DNA of 64,000 nucleotides from an uncultured Lachnospiraceae bacterium (GTDB lineage Bacteria > Bacillota > Clostridia > Lachnospirales > Lachnospiraceae): assembly GCA_910578795.1 (NCBI GenBank), contig CAJTSD010000011.1, positions 1 through 64,000 of the forward strand, written 5' to 3'. Positions 8,606-17,569 of this stretch are shown here, in pieces. Every line of letters begins with the position of its first letter. Position 1 is the first letter of the stretch. A program made the position numbers and the translations under genes. Below the pieces are notes generated by a model. The model saw only the letters and a program-made list of their open reading frames with translations, had not been told where the DNA came from and ran no database searches.

Positions 8606-8882
8606 AAATGAGAACCGCCTTGGTATGGCAGCGGCGATGCTTGCGATTGTCATTATGACATTCGTAGTGGGCATCAATTCTGTTTCCCTAAGAGAGAAAG
8701 AAGCAAAGTATGCAGCGCGTGAGGAAGAACTGATGCGTCAGATTACGCTTGAGGAGCAGAGGGCGGAAAAACTGGTGGATCTCGAAACTTACACAAAGAC
8801 AAAGAAATATGTGGAGGAAGTGGCAAAGGATAAACTCGGACTTGTGTACGAACATGAAATTATTTTTCAGGAAGTAGATTAA
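8571..8882 (+). CDS. divIC: Septum formation initiator DivIC/FtsB-like
   Basis: 103 residues from ATG 8571, chosen over an upstream in-frame GTG 8541 because AAGGGGGA precedes it. One membrane segment (about 17-36) is followed by a coiled coil rich in Glu (AAREEELMRQITLEEQRAEK) and the short end motif KDKLGLVYEHE typical of the family. It would act in the division complex with FtsL and DivIB. It overlaps the end of yabQ by 35 bases. Confidence 0.9.
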   Translation: MKRKTPEFRRVKNENRLGMAAAMLAIVIMTFVVGINSVSLREKEAKYAAREEELMRQITLEEQRAEKLVDLETYTKTKKYVEEVAKDKLGLVYEHEIIFQEVD

Positions 8883-8893
8883 AAGAAGAAAAC

Positions 8894-8918
8894 GCAGGCT
8901 GGAGAGCCTGCATTTTTT
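8894..8918 (+). terminator. Terminator after divIC
   Basis: GCAGGCT/AGCCTGC stem with a GGAG loop (8894-8911), then a T6 run. It separates the hup-divIC operon from spoIIE. Confidence 0.9.
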
Positions 8919-8950
8919 GTCAATAAAAAAACAGTACTTATGCCGTTGAT

Positions 8951-8983
8951 TTGACAAAAAAATATTATGTAACCCTTTATACT
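8951..8983 (+). promoter_or_regulatory. Spo0A-type sigma-A promoter of spoIIE
   Basis: TTGACA (8951-8956) and TATACT (8978-8983) are 21 bases apart instead of 17. This wide spacing is the hallmark of Bacillus spoIIE and spoIIG promoters, which need Spo0A~P. The bases TTTGACA at the -35 differ from the inverted 0A box TTCGACA by one. Position directly before the spoIIE-like gene supports the reading. Confidence 0.6.
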
Positions 8984-9021
8984 CTTTTTAATAATGATAA
9001 AATTCAAGAGGAGTAAAGGGT

Positions 9022-10230
9022 ATGAAAACAAATTCTGCAGAAAATAAATCACTGTTTACGGGGTATAGTAAAAAAAAGCTCTATTGCCTGGCGGAAACAT
9101 ATGAGGAACTGGCAAAGCTATATCGCAGCAGGCGGGGAAGTGTGGATATGACTGAGAACAAGGCGCCGCTGGACAGAAGGGACATTCTTTACCGCAACGA
9201 GCTGCGCGAAACAAATCAGATTTTTGCGAATCATTTGGAGGAAATATCGGAAGCGTTTTTGGAGGTCGCGGATACGGTCTTACAGGTGAGTAAGCCTGTT
9301 GAACATAAAAGAAGGGCGCTGATACAACATCTGAAAAAGCATGGGATACAGGCGCGGGAATTGATTTTTATTGAAGGAGGGGCGTCGCGCCGTATCAGCA
9401 TGGAAGCACGTTCTACGCTCAGAAGGGAAATTCCGGCGGATGAGCTTGCAGGTCTTTTGTCTGTGTATTTTGACAGACGCCTGATGCCTTCACTTGACAG
9501 CACCATGACGATTGGCAAGGGATATGCTCTTTTTATATTTGAAGATGAGCCGGGCTTTACAGTGCTTAGTGCCATATCAAGGGCAGTAAAAGAGGATGAG
9601 AAAATTTCGGGTGATAATTTTTCGGTTGAGGAATATGGCAATAACCAAATGGTTGCAATGATATCGGATGGAATGGGAAGCGGCGAGCAGGCATGCCATG
9701 ACAGCTGCGCGGTGATTGAATTTATGGAGAAATTTATGGAAGCGGGTTTCTCCAAGGAAAAGGCACTGATTATGGTTAATGGTGCGCTATTTTCACAAAA
9801 TCCGGGGGAAAACCTGACAACGCTTGATATCTGCAGCATTGACCTGTTCAATGGGGAAGCTGATTTTATCAAGGCGGGAGCCGCTGCAAGCTTTTTAAAA
9901 CGAGGAATGCATGTGGAGGAAATTGCAGCAGATACGCTTCCGCTTGGCAGCGTGGAAGAAATCAGTTCCATGCAGCTTATGGTGCAGCTTTGCAACGCGG
10001 ATATGCTGGTTATGGTTTCGGACGGTGTGACAGATGCATTGGGGGAATTTGGTATAAGCCGCCTGAAGAATCTATTGGCAAAGACAAACTATGTAAATCC
10101 GAAAGAGCTTTCGGATTATCTGCTCAAGTGTGCAATCGGAAGCCAGGGCGGACATATACGCGACGATATGACCGTGCTTGCGATGTATATTAATCAAAAT
10201 AATAATTTATCCAATAATAAAATAGGGTAA
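9022..10230 (+). CDS. spoIIE: SpoIIE-type PP2C phosphatase lacking the membrane domain
   Basis: 402 residues. The C-terminal half is a PP2C/SpoIIE phosphatase with metal-binding MISDGMGSGEQA (from about 213), MLVMVSDGVTDA and GHIRDDMTVLA. SpoIIE dephosphorylates the anti-anti-sigma factor SpoIIAA to release sigma-F in the forespore. Bacillus SpoIIE is about 827 residues with ten N-terminal membrane spans; none is visible here and the first 170 residues look soluble. Position between divIC and tilS is that of true spoIIE. RBS AAGAGGAG precedes ATG 9022. It could be a minimal soluble SpoIIE whose septum targeting is done by another protein. Confidence 0.85.
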   Translation: MKTNSAENKSLFTGYSKKKLYCLAETYEELAKLYRSRRGSVDMTENKAPLDRRDILYRNELRETNQIFANHLEEISEAFLEVADTVLQVSKPVEHKRRALIQHLKKHGIQARELIFIEGGASRRISMEARSTLRREIPADELAGLLSVYFDRRLMPSLDSTMTIGKGYALFIFEDEPGFTVLSAISRAVKEDEKISGDNFSVEEYGNNQMVAMISDGMGSGEQACHDSCAVIEFMEKFMEAGFSKEKALIMVNGALFSQNPGENLTTLDICSIDLFNGEADFIKAGAAASFLKRGMHVEEIAADTLPLGSVEEISSMQLMVQLCNADMLVMVSDGVTDALGEFGISRLKNLLAKTNYVNPKELSDYLLKCAIGSQGGHIRDDMTVLAMYINQNNNLSNNKIG

Positions 10231-10254
10231 GGAACGGCAAGAGAGGAATTACAA

Positions 10255-11727
10255 ATGATTCAAAAAAGGGTTTTGGATTATGTGCAAAGGTACCGCATGC
10301 TTGAAGAGGGCGATTACGTGGTGGCAGGTGTGTCAGGCGGGGCAGACTCTGTGTGCCTCCTTTTTCTGCTATGCGAATTGAGAAAAGAAATTCCGATACA
10401 GATTCATGTTGTACATATAAACCATATGATACGGGAAGATGCAAATGCGGATGCTGCGTATGTAAAGATGTTATGTGAAAAATTAAACATTCCGTTTACG
10501 CTTGTGGAGTGTGATGTGGAGGCGCTTGCAAAAGAACAGCGCCTTTCTGCGGAAGAGGCGGGGCGTAACGTACGCTATGAGGCATTTTACCGCGTACTGT
10601 CGCTTCATCAGGGCGACCGGAAGGGCAGGATTGCGATTGCACATAATAAAAATGACTGTTGCGAAACATTTCTTTTTCATCTTTTCAGGGGAAGCTCGTT
10701 GAAGGGACTTTGCGGAATACATCCTGTGAGAAACGAAATCATCCGTCCGCTTTTATGCCTTGAGCGACGTGAAATTGAGGAATTTTTGGACAAAAACGGA
10801 ATAAAATATTGTATAGACAGTACCAATTTGGAGGATAATTATACAAGGAATAAAATCAGGCATCACATTTTAGAAACAGCAGAAAAGGAAATCAATTCTG
10901 CTGCTGTTTCACATATTTATGGGGCATGTATAAAGATAGAAGAAGCTTATTCGCTCATTGACGATCTGACAGGGAGCGCTTATGCCGCATGCGTTTCCCC
11001 GGTTAGAAAAAGCGGCGTCTTGGGACTTCATATCGCCAGGGCGCCTTTTGCAAAGCTCCATCCGACGATACAAGGATCTGTCGTTATGAAAGCGCTTGAA
11101 GATGCGGCAAGCAGCAGAAAAGATTTGGCGGCTGTGCATATTGAACAGGTAAAAAAGCTGTTTGACGGACAATGCGGGCGCAACATTAATCTTCCTTACG
11201 GAATCTGTGCGGAGCGTGACTATACGGGGATTTTTGTATGCCAAATTCGTGAAGCGGAAATGAAACAGAAACAAACGTTCGAGTACACTGTTTCTTCGGA
11301 GGACAGGAAGCGTCTTTTGCGTGAGGAATGTGTGGAAGTGTGTCTAAATAATGAGGAAATCCTTGTGTTTTCCCTGAAAAAAATGGTTTCAGAGGAGAAC
11401 AGGAAAAATATTCCGCAAAAAAAGTATACGAAATGGCTTGATTATGATAAAATAAGAGATAACATTGTCATAAGAACGCGAAAAGAGGGGGATTATCTGA
11501 CGATTGACATGCCGGGCGGAGAACTTCGCAAAAAGACCTTGAAGGCGTATTTTATAGACAATAAAGTGCCCAAAGAACAGCGCAATGCGCTTTTTCTTGT
11601 GGCGGAGAAAAGTCATGTCCTATGGATTACCGGCGGGCGCATCAGCAGTTTTTACAAGGTGGATGAAAATACAGAACAGATATTGGAACTTCGCCTGATA
11701 AGGAAAAACGAAAAACAGAAAGGATAA
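10255..11727 (+). CDS. tilS: tRNA(Ile)-lysidine synthase
   Basis: 490 residues. It changes the wobble C of the CAU anticodon to lysidine so that tRNA-Ile2 reads AUA. The PP-loop ATP site is AGVSGGADSVC (about 23-33), followed by HINHMIRED, and a C-terminal TilS domain (KKTLKAYFIDNKVP) is present, so this is the long form. It follows spoIIE by 24 bases and precedes hpt by 11, the usual order, and is probably co-transcribed. Confidence 0.95.
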   Translation: MIQKRVLDYVQRYRMLEEGDYVVAGVSGGADSVCLLFLLCELRKEIPIQIHVVHINHMIREDANADAAYVKMLCEKLNIPFTLVECDVEALAKEQRLSAEEAGRNVRYEAFYRVLSLHQGDRKGRIAIAHNKNDCCETFLFHLFRGSSLKGLCGIHPVRNEIIRPLLCLERREIEEFLDKNGIKYCIDSTNLEDNYTRNKIRHHILETAEKEINSAAVSHIYGACIKIEEAYSLIDDLTGSAYAACVSPVRKSGVLGLHIARAPFAKLHPTIQGSVVMKALEDAASSRKDLAAVHIEQVKKLFDGQCGRNINLPYGICAERDYTGIFVCQIREAEMKQKQTFEYTVSSEDRKRLLREECVEVCLNNEEILVFSLKKMVSEENRKNIPQKKYTKWLDYDKIRDNIVIRTRKEGDYLTIDMPGGELRKKTLKAYFIDNKVPKEQRNALFLVAEKSHVLWITGGRISSFYKVDENTEQILELRLIRKNEKQKG

Positions 11728-11738
11728 AGGTGTTATAA

Positions 11739-12263
11739 ATGGCAGAGCACGTAAGAGTCATTTTGACTGAAAAAGAAGTGAATGCGAGAATACAGGCAAT
11801 TGGGGATGAGATCAGCCGTGATTATGCAGGGAAAAGGGTGCATCTTGTATGCGTTTTAAAAGGCGGGAGCTTTTTTATGTGTGAGCTTGCAAAACGAATC
11901 AGCATACCGGTTTCGATAGATTTTATGTCGGTGTCAAGCTATGGAAAGGACACAAAATCAAGCGGTGTGGTAAAGATTGTGAAAGATTTGGATGAGTCAC
12001 TTAAGGATAAGGAAGTGATTGTCGTTGAGGATATTATTGATTCGGGACGGACGTTGTCTTATCTCATGGATCTTCTGGGAAAAAGAGGACCAAAAAGCAT
12101 TGCATTGTGTACACTGCTTGACAAACCCTCAAGACGTGTGGTAAATGTAAATGTGGACTATACGGGATTTGAGATACCGGATGCGTTTGTGGTAGGCTAT
12201 GGTCTTGACTATAACCAAAGATACAGAAATCTTCCATATATTGGCGTAGTGGAGTTTGATTAA
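11739..12263 (+). CDS. hpt: Hypoxanthine phosphoribosyltransferase
   Basis: 174 residues. Purine salvage: hypoxanthine or guanine plus PRPP gives IMP or GMP. The PRPP-binding motif is VVEDIIDSGRTL (about 91-102) and the N-terminal loop CVLKGGSFF is present. The gene ends EFD-TAA exactly where repeat copy A is inserted; the last bases and stop context are duplicated on the other side of the element. Confidence 0.96.
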   Translation: MAEHVRVILTEKEVNARIQAIGDEISRDYAGKRVHLVCVLKGGSFFMCELAKRISIPVSIDFMSVSSYGKDTKSSGVVKIVKDLDESLKDKEVIVVEDIIDSGRTLSYLMDLLGKRGPKSIALCTLLDKPSRRVVNVNVDYTGFEIPDAFVVGYGLDYNQRYRNLPYIGVVEFD

Positions 12264-12392
12264 TTATTGCACAGGATTTTGCACTTTGCTGCAAAGTCCG
12301 TAAGAATATATTTCGGATGAATGGCATCAAGCCACCGCATTGCGGTTTTACATGGCTTGATGCCTGTAACTATGGAGGAACGGAATAGTTAC
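12260..12392 (+). mobile_element. MITE-like structured element, copy A (hpt/ftsH spacer)
   Basis: About 133 bases between hpt and ftsH, flanked by an exact GAGTTTGA duplication (12252-12259 and 12393-12400; the match runs on to 14 bases). Inside are: a 5' hairpin GGATTTTGCA/TGCAAAGTCC with one wobble pair, a 12-bp stem GGCATCAAGCCA (12323-12334) with TGGCTTGATGCC (12353-12364), and a 3' hairpin GTAACTA/TAGTTAC ending at 12392. The left end TTAATTATTGC is a decayed match to the inverted right end. The same architecture recurs at 53910 and 56513. No coding capacity. Confidence 0.75.
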
Positions 12393-12434
12393 GAGTTTGA
12401 TTAATTTGACTAGAAAGGGAAATGGTTGTAAACA

Positions 12435-14285
12435 TTGGGAAAAAATTCAAAAGGGATTAACCTTGTATTTATAGTAGTAATGATTTTAATAGGCGTGACG
12501 ATATGGCTAAGCTGCATGAAAGAGCGTGAGGAGAGCTATACCAAGGGAGAACTGGTCAACCAGCTTGAAGCAGGTGAGGTTGTTTCCGTGGAAATCCAGC
12601 CGAATGTTCAGGTACCGACAGGTACGGTATATGTTTCACTGCGCAATATCCAGCAGCCGAAGAAATTATATGTGTCAGATGTAACGGAGATACAGAATCT
12701 TTTGGCAAAATATAATGTCGATCCTGTGGTTCATGATGTGCCGCAGGAAAACTGGTTTTTGACGGAGCTTCTCCCGTTATTGCTGCTTTTGGTAGCGGTG
12801 GCATTTATGTTCAGCATGATGACGGCGCAGAACTCAAACAACGGCGGCGGCAAGATGATGAACTTTGGAAAGAGCCGTGCAAAGCTCACTACAGGAGGCG
12901 ATATTACACTCAAAGACGTGGCGGGACTGCACGAGGAGAAGGAAGACTTGGAGGAAATTGTTGATTTTTTAAAAGATCCTTCCAAATATACGAGGGTTGG
13001 CGCAAGAATCCCGAAAGGCGTGCTGCTTGAGGGGGCTCCGGGTACCGGTAAAACACTTCTTGCAAAGGCGGTTGCAGGGGAAGCGCATGTACCGTTTTTT
13101 TCGATTTCCGGTTCTGATTTTGTGGAGATGTTTGTCGGTGTCGGTGCATCGCGTGTACGTGATTTGTTTACGGATGCAAAGAGAAACGCACCGTGTATCG
13201 TGTTTATTGATGAGATTGATGCCGTTGCAAGACGCCGCGGTACCGGTATGGGAGGCGGACATGACGAGCGCGAGCAGACTTTGAATCAGATGCTTGTGGA
13301 GATGGACGGCTTTGGCACAAACGAGGGAATTATCGTGATGGCTGCGACGAACCGTGTGGATATTTTGGATCCTGCGATTTTGCGTCCGGGGCGTTTTGAC
13401 AGGAAAATCAGCGTTGCGCGTCCGGATGTGGGCGGCAGGGAGGAAATCCTGAATGTGCATGCAAAAAATAAACCGCTTGCGGAAGATGTCAATTTAAAAC
13501 AGGTAGCGCAGACGACAGCAGGATTTACTGGTGCGGACCTTGAAAATTTATTGAATGAGTCGGCAATTCAGGCAGCAAAAGATAACAGGGGCTATATTGT
13601 GCAGGAGGATATTAATAAATCATTCATTAAGGTCGGTATCGGTGCGGAGAAAAAGAGCCGTATTATTTCCGATAAGGAAAAAAGGATTACGGCGTATCAT
13701 GAGGCTGGACATGCAATTTTGTTCCATATCCTTCCGGATGTCGGTCCGGTGCACACAGTTTCTATTATTCCTACGGGAATTGGCGCGGCGGGTTACACAA
13801 TGCCTTTGCCGGAGCGCGATGAGATGTTCAATACAAAGGGTCAGATGATGCAGGATATTATGGTTTCTTTGGGCGGACGCATTGCAGAGGAAATTATCTT
13901 TGATGATGTGACGACAGGTGCCTCAAGCGATATTAAGAAGGCGACGAAGGAAGCAAGGGCGATGGTGACGCGCTATGGCTTTTCTTCCAATATCGGCGTG
14001 ATTAATTATGACGAGGAGGACAATGAGGTCTTTATCGGACGTGATTTGGCGCATACGAGAAGCCATTCCGAGGCAGTCGCAAATGAGATTGACATCGAGG
14101 TTAAGGCGATTATTGACGAGTGCTACAAGAAGGCGAAGGATATCATTCTTGAGAATGAAAAAGTCCTTCACTCTTGTGCAGAGCTTTTGCTGGAAAAAGA
14201 AAAGATTGGAAGAGAGGAATTTGAGGCGCTTTTTGCACAGGATGAGCAGGATAAGGATACAGAATCACAGGAAAACACGTTTTAA
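12435..14285 (+). CDS. ftsH: ATP-dependent zinc metalloprotease FtsH
   Basis: 616 residues starting at TTG 12435 behind GAAAGGG. Two membrane spans (about 9-27 and 110-132) bracket an outside domain. The AAA+ module has Walker A GAPGTGKT (about 200), Walker B CIVFIDEID and the second region of homology RPGRFDRKI. The protease has the zinc site HEAGHAI (about 420). It degrades misfolded and regulatory membrane proteins and in Bacillus affects sporulation through Spo0A phosphatases. It follows hpt, separated only by repeat copy A, which therefore lies in or before its leader. Confidence 0.97.
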   Translation: MGKNSKGINLVFIVVMILIGVTIWLSCMKEREESYTKGELVNQLEAGEVVSVEIQPNVQVPTGTVYVSLRNIQQPKKLYVSDVTEIQNLLAKYNVDPVVHDVPQENWFLTELLPLLLLLVAVAFMFSMMTAQNSNNGGGKMMNFGKSRAKLTTGGDITLKDVAGLHEEKEDLEEIVDFLKDPSKYTRVGARIPKGVLLEGAPGTGKTLLAKAVAGEAHVPFFSISGSDFVEMFVGVGASRVRDLFTDAKRNAPCIVFIDEIDAVARRRGTGMGGGHDEREQTLNQMLVEMDGFGTNEGIIVMAATNRVDILDPAILRPGRFDRKISVARPDVGGREEILNVHAKNKPLAEDVNLKQVAQTTAGFTGADLENLLNESAIQAAKDNRGYIVQEDINKSFIKVGIGAEKKSRIISDKEKRITAYHEAGHAILFHILPDVGPVHTVSIIPTGIGAAGYTMPLPERDEMFNTKGQMMQDIMVSLGGRIAEEIIFDDVTTGASSDIKKATKEARAMVTRYGFSSNIGVINYDEEDNEVFIGRDLAHTRSHSEAVANEIDIEVKAIIDECYKKAKDIILENEKVLHSCAELLLEKEKIGREEFEALFAQDEQDKDTESQENTF

Positions 14286-14574
14286 TGGTAATAATATCCA
14301 AAAAATGTATCCATATATTGTAAAATTTGTGTATTATAGGAATGGATTTTATAGGGGGTTATGTTATAATACATATTGTAACCCCCCAATATTTATTATA
14401 GCAAACCCCATTTTTGCTATACCCCATAAAGAAATACCTTCTCTAAAAGCGACAGCATATTGCACGGCTGTCGCTTTTTTCGGGATAATTTTAGCAAAGT
14501 GGTTTCTAATAAATTTTCAAGAAAGCTTGTAACATCAGCTTATATGTTTATACGTAGAAAGGATAACATTACAA
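14286..14574 (+). promoter_or_regulatory. Long leader of the DEAD-box helicase gene with promoter
   Basis: The 289-base gap holds an extended -10 promoter TGtTATAAT (14362-14370) lying inside an inverted repeat GGGGGTTA/TAACCCCC (14354-14386). Transcription from here would give an untranslated leader of about 195 bases with a small GCAAA/TTTGC hairpin and a full terminator-like hairpin at 14445-14480. Structured leaders are known for cold-shock helicase genes; this arrangement suggests attenuation. Confidence 0.5.
14445..14480 (+). terminator. Terminator-like hairpin inside the helicase leader
   Basis: Perfect 12-bp stem AAAAGCGACAGC (14445-14456) with GCTGTCGCTTTT (14467-14478) and a T6 run. 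It is 160 bases after ftsH and 95 before the helicase ATG. It may end ftsH transcripts or, if the promoter at 14362 is used, attenuate the helicase gene. Confidence 0.8.
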
Positions 14575-16176
14575 ATGGAAACATTACGATTTAATGAATT
14601 GAATTTGAGCTCTGAAATTTTGCGCGGCGTTAAGGAAATGGGATTCGAGGAGGCTTCTCCTATCCAGTGCAAAGCAATCCCGGTTGCGATGGAGGGCTTT
14701 GATATTATCGGACAGGCACAGACTGGTACGGGAAAAACCGCTGCATTTGGCATTCCCGTTTTGGAGAAGGTGCGCAAGGATATCAAGCAACCACAAACAC
14801 TTGTTCTATGCCCGACGCGCGAGTTGGCAGTACAGGCGGCGGAGGAAGTGCGAAAGCTTGCGAAATACATGCATGGCGTAAAGGTGCTCCCTATTTACGG
14901 AGGGCAGGATATCAGCAAGCAGATTCGTGCCTTGAAGGGAACGCAGATTATTATCGGAACACCGGGGCGTGTTATGGACCACTTGCGCAGAAAGACAATA
15001 CGCTGCGATTATGTTGATACGATTGTGCTTGACGAGGCGGACGAAATGCTGAATATGGGATTCCGTGAGGATATTGAAACAGTGCTTGAATATATTCCGA
15101 ATGAGGATCGTCAGACTATATTATTCTCCGCAACCATGCCGCGTGAGATATTGGAAATTACCAAGAATTACCAGAAGCCGGATGCGAAGATGATTAAGGT
15201 GGTCAAAAAGGAGCTGACAGTTCCGCAGATTGAGCAGTATTATCTTGATGTGAAACGTAAGGACAAGGTGGAGGTGCTTACGCGTCTTTTGGATTATTAT
15301 GAGCCGAAGCTTTCGCTTGTGTTCTGCAATACGAAGCGCCAGGTTGACGAGCTGGCGGAGGTGCTCAAGGGCAGGGGATATTTTGCGGAAGGGCTGCACG
15401 GCGACATGAATCAGGCACAGCGTGACCGTGTGATGAAGAGCTTCCGCAACGGAAAGACGGATATTCTGATTGCGACAGATGTGGCGGCGCGCGGGATTGA
15501 CGTGGATGACGTTGAGGCGGTGTTTAACTATGATATTCCGCAGGATGACGAGTATTATGTGCATCGTATCGGGCGTACGGGAAGAGCAGGGCGCACGGGG
15601 CGTTCGTTTACGTTTGTGAGAGGGAAAGAGGTTTACAAGCTTAAAGATATTATGCGCTATTGCAAGACGAAAATCTATGCAATGCCGATTCCGTCCTTAA
15701 ATGATGTCAATCAGATTAAGATTGAAAAGATTATTGACCAGATTGATACGATTATTGAGGAAGAAGATCTTACTTCGATGATTAATACGATAGAGCGCCA
15801 TATTAATGAGTCGGATTATACTGCAATGGATATTGCGGCGGCGTTTTTGAAGATGTACATGGGCGAGCAGCAGCAAAACAGCGAGGCGGCGATGTATGGC
15901 GGCTATAATCTTGATAATACGGGCGCTGAGGAAGAGGGAATGGCGCGTCTGTTTATCAATATCGGAAAGGCGCAGAAGGTGAAGCCGAAGGATATTCTCG
16001 GAGCGATTGCAGGCGAGGCGAATATGCCTGGTAATCTTGTGGGTGCGATTGACTTGTTTGACAAGTATACGTTTGTCGAGGTGCCTAAGGAAAATGCACC
16101 AGAGGTGCTTCGGGCGATGAAGAATGTAAAGATTAAAGGGAAGACGATTAATATTGAGCCGGCGAATGGGAAATAG
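14575..16176 (+). CDS. DEAD-box ATP-dependent RNA helicase (DbpA/CsdA-like)
   Basis: 533 residues. It unwinds RNA, probably in ribosome assembly or cold adaptation. Motifs: Q region, I AQTGTGKT (about 45), Ia PTRELAVQ, II VLDEADEML (about 154), III SAT, IV-VI ending HRIGRTGRAG. The C-terminal domain, about 455-533 (starting EEGMARLFINIGKAQKV), is a DbpA-type RNA-binding RRM, known in DbpA to target 23S rRNA helix 92. The leader has its own promoter and a terminator-like hairpin. Confidence 0.93.
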   Translation: METLRFNELNLSSEILRGVKEMGFEEASPIQCKAIPVAMEGFDIIGQAQTGTGKTAAFGIPVLEKVRKDIKQPQTLVLCPTRELAVQAAEEVRKLAKYMHGVKVLPIYGGQDISKQIRALKGTQIIIGTPGRVMDHLRRKTIRCDYVDTIVLDEADEMLNMGFREDIETVLEYIPNEDRQTILFSATMPREILEITKNYQKPDAKMIKVVKKELTVPQIEQYYLDVKRKDKVEVLTRLLDYYEPKLSLVFCNTKRQVDELAEVLKGRGYFAEGLHGDMNQAQRDRVMKSFRNGKTDILIATDVAARGIDVDDVEAVFNYDIPQDDEYYVHRIGRTGRAGRTGRSFTFVRGKEVYKLKDIMRYCKTKIYAMPIPSLNDVNQIKIEKIIDQIDTIIEEEDLTSMINTIERHINESDYTAMDIAAAFLKMYMGEQQQNSEAAMYGGYNLDNTGAEEEGMARLFINIGKAQKVKPKDILGAIAGEANMPGNLVGAIDLFDKYTFVEVPKENAPEVLRAMKNVKIKGKTINIEPANGK

Positions 16177-16198
16177 AGGGGAAGCATCCCCTCTTTTT
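16175..16198 (+). terminator. Terminator of the DEAD-box helicase gene
   Basis: AGAGGGG/CCCCTCT stem with AAGCAT loop and T5; the stem begins within the TAG stop codon. Confidence 0.85.
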
Positions 16199-16321
16199 CG
16201 TTGCAAAGACATATAAAATTGTTTATACTGAAAGTACCGATACCAATATTATAATGCGCTATATAATAGGCATTATGTGCAAAAGAAGGAACGTGAATGC
16301 TATGTGCAAAGGAGGTTTATT

Positions 16322-17503
16322 ATGAAAAAGTTTGTGAAAAAAATGTCAACTATGTTGTTTTCGATTGTTCTTGCCGCAGGTCTTTTAACAGGATGCGGGG
16401 GTTCGGGTTCGGCATCCACGTCGGATACTGCGTCTGTAAGTAATGGCGCGGCTCCTGGCTATGCGCCGGCAGAAAATGCGGAGTACGGCGCGGGGATTGC
16501 GCAGGACAGTTTTGCCATGAATGAAGCCGCCGCTGCGGAGGAGTTGGATTATGAAACATCTGATAACAATGGTGAAAGCAATACGACGCAGAGCATGGAC
16601 AGCATGACGCTTTTGGAGGAAAAGCTCGTGTATCACTGCAACCTTGAATTGGAAACGCTTGACTATGCGGGAACAATGAAATCCATCAAGGAGGCAATTG
16701 CGCAGTACGGCGGCGTTATCCAGTCGGAGAACGAAACGGACAGCAGCTATGAATGGTATTATGCGGATTACCAAAAGACGCAGGGCACAATGCGCAATTA
16801 CATAGAAATCCGCGTTCCGTCGAAAAATTATGACAGCTTCGTTTCCGCACTTGACGGCGTGGGAAAAATCACATCAAAGTCATCAAGCATTGACAATATC
16901 AGTCAGCAGTATTATGATACGACAACGCAGATTGAAGCGTTGAAAATACAGGAGAAGAATCTTCTTGAAATGTTGGAGCAGTGCACCACGATTGAGGAGA
17001 TGATAACGGTTCAGGACAGATTGACTTCCGTGCAGTATGACATCAACCGTTTGCAGACAAACAAGCGCTATATGGACGTTGATGTGGCGTATTCGTATGT
17101 GAATATCAGCATTGAGGAAGTGATGGAGTTTCGCATTGACGAGGTGCCTGTAAAGAAGAATACCTTTGCAGACCGCCTTGTGAACACCTTAAAATCAACG
17201 GGCAGCGGCTTTTTGATGTTCCTTGAAATTGTGCTGTTCCTGTTTATCAGATTGTTCCCGTATCTTGCGATTATAGGAATTATTTTGTTCTTTGCGCTTA
17301 GAAAGACAATTAAGGAACATAAAGAGGAAAAGAAGCGCAGGAAAGAGCAACAGGCGGCGATGCATAGCGGCGTGCAGAATGCAAATACTGCGAATATGTA
17401 TGGCAATGCGCAGCAGCAGGTACAAAGCGCACCGCAGGATACATCACAGAATGCATTACCGGGCGAAACGCAAAATGCAGGACATTCGCAGGATAATCAA
17501 TAA
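16322..17503 (+). CDS. DUF4349 lipoprotein
   Basis: 393 residues from ATG 16322, set by AAAGGAGG. A signal peptide ends at lipobox LLTGC (Cys about 26). The DUF4349 body runs about 95-275, with a coiled-coil region (IEALKIQEKNLLEMLEQC, then IEEMITVQDRLTSVQYD). A strong membrane span follows (FLMFLEIVLFLFIRLFPYLA, about 300-330), and the charged tail is probably inside the cell. A protein that is lipid-anchored outside and also spans the membrane is typical of this family. Function is unknown; envelope stress or signalling is only a guess. Confidence 0.8.
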   Translation: MKKFVKKMSTMLFSIVLAAGLLTGCGGSGSASTSDTASVSNGAAPGYAPAENAEYGAGIAQDSFAMNEAAAAEELDYETSDNNGESNTTQSMDSMTLLEEKLVYHCNLELETLDYAGTMKSIKEAIAQYGGVIQSENETDSSYEWYYADYQKTQGTMRNYIEIRVPSKNYDSFVSALDGVGKITSKSSSIDNISQQYYDTTTQIEALKIQEKNLLEMLEQCTTIEEMITVQDRLTSVQYDINRLQTNKRYMDVDVAYSYVNISIEEVMEFRIDEVPVKKNTFADRLVNTLKSTGSGFLMFLEIVLFLFIRLFPYLAIIGIILFFALRKTIKEHKEEKKRRKEQQAAMHSGVQNANTANMYGNAQQQVQSAPQDTSQNALPGETQNAGHSQDNQ

Positions 17504-17569
17504 AGAGATAAGGAAATAAAGGAATCAGTTATTGGTTTATCATATTAACAGGGGAGTATCAATAAGAAT

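Noticed and set aside
12422..12434. ATG 12422 as the ftsH start
   Set aside because: It is out of frame with the FtsH protein; TTG 12435 is the first in-frame start before the first membrane span.
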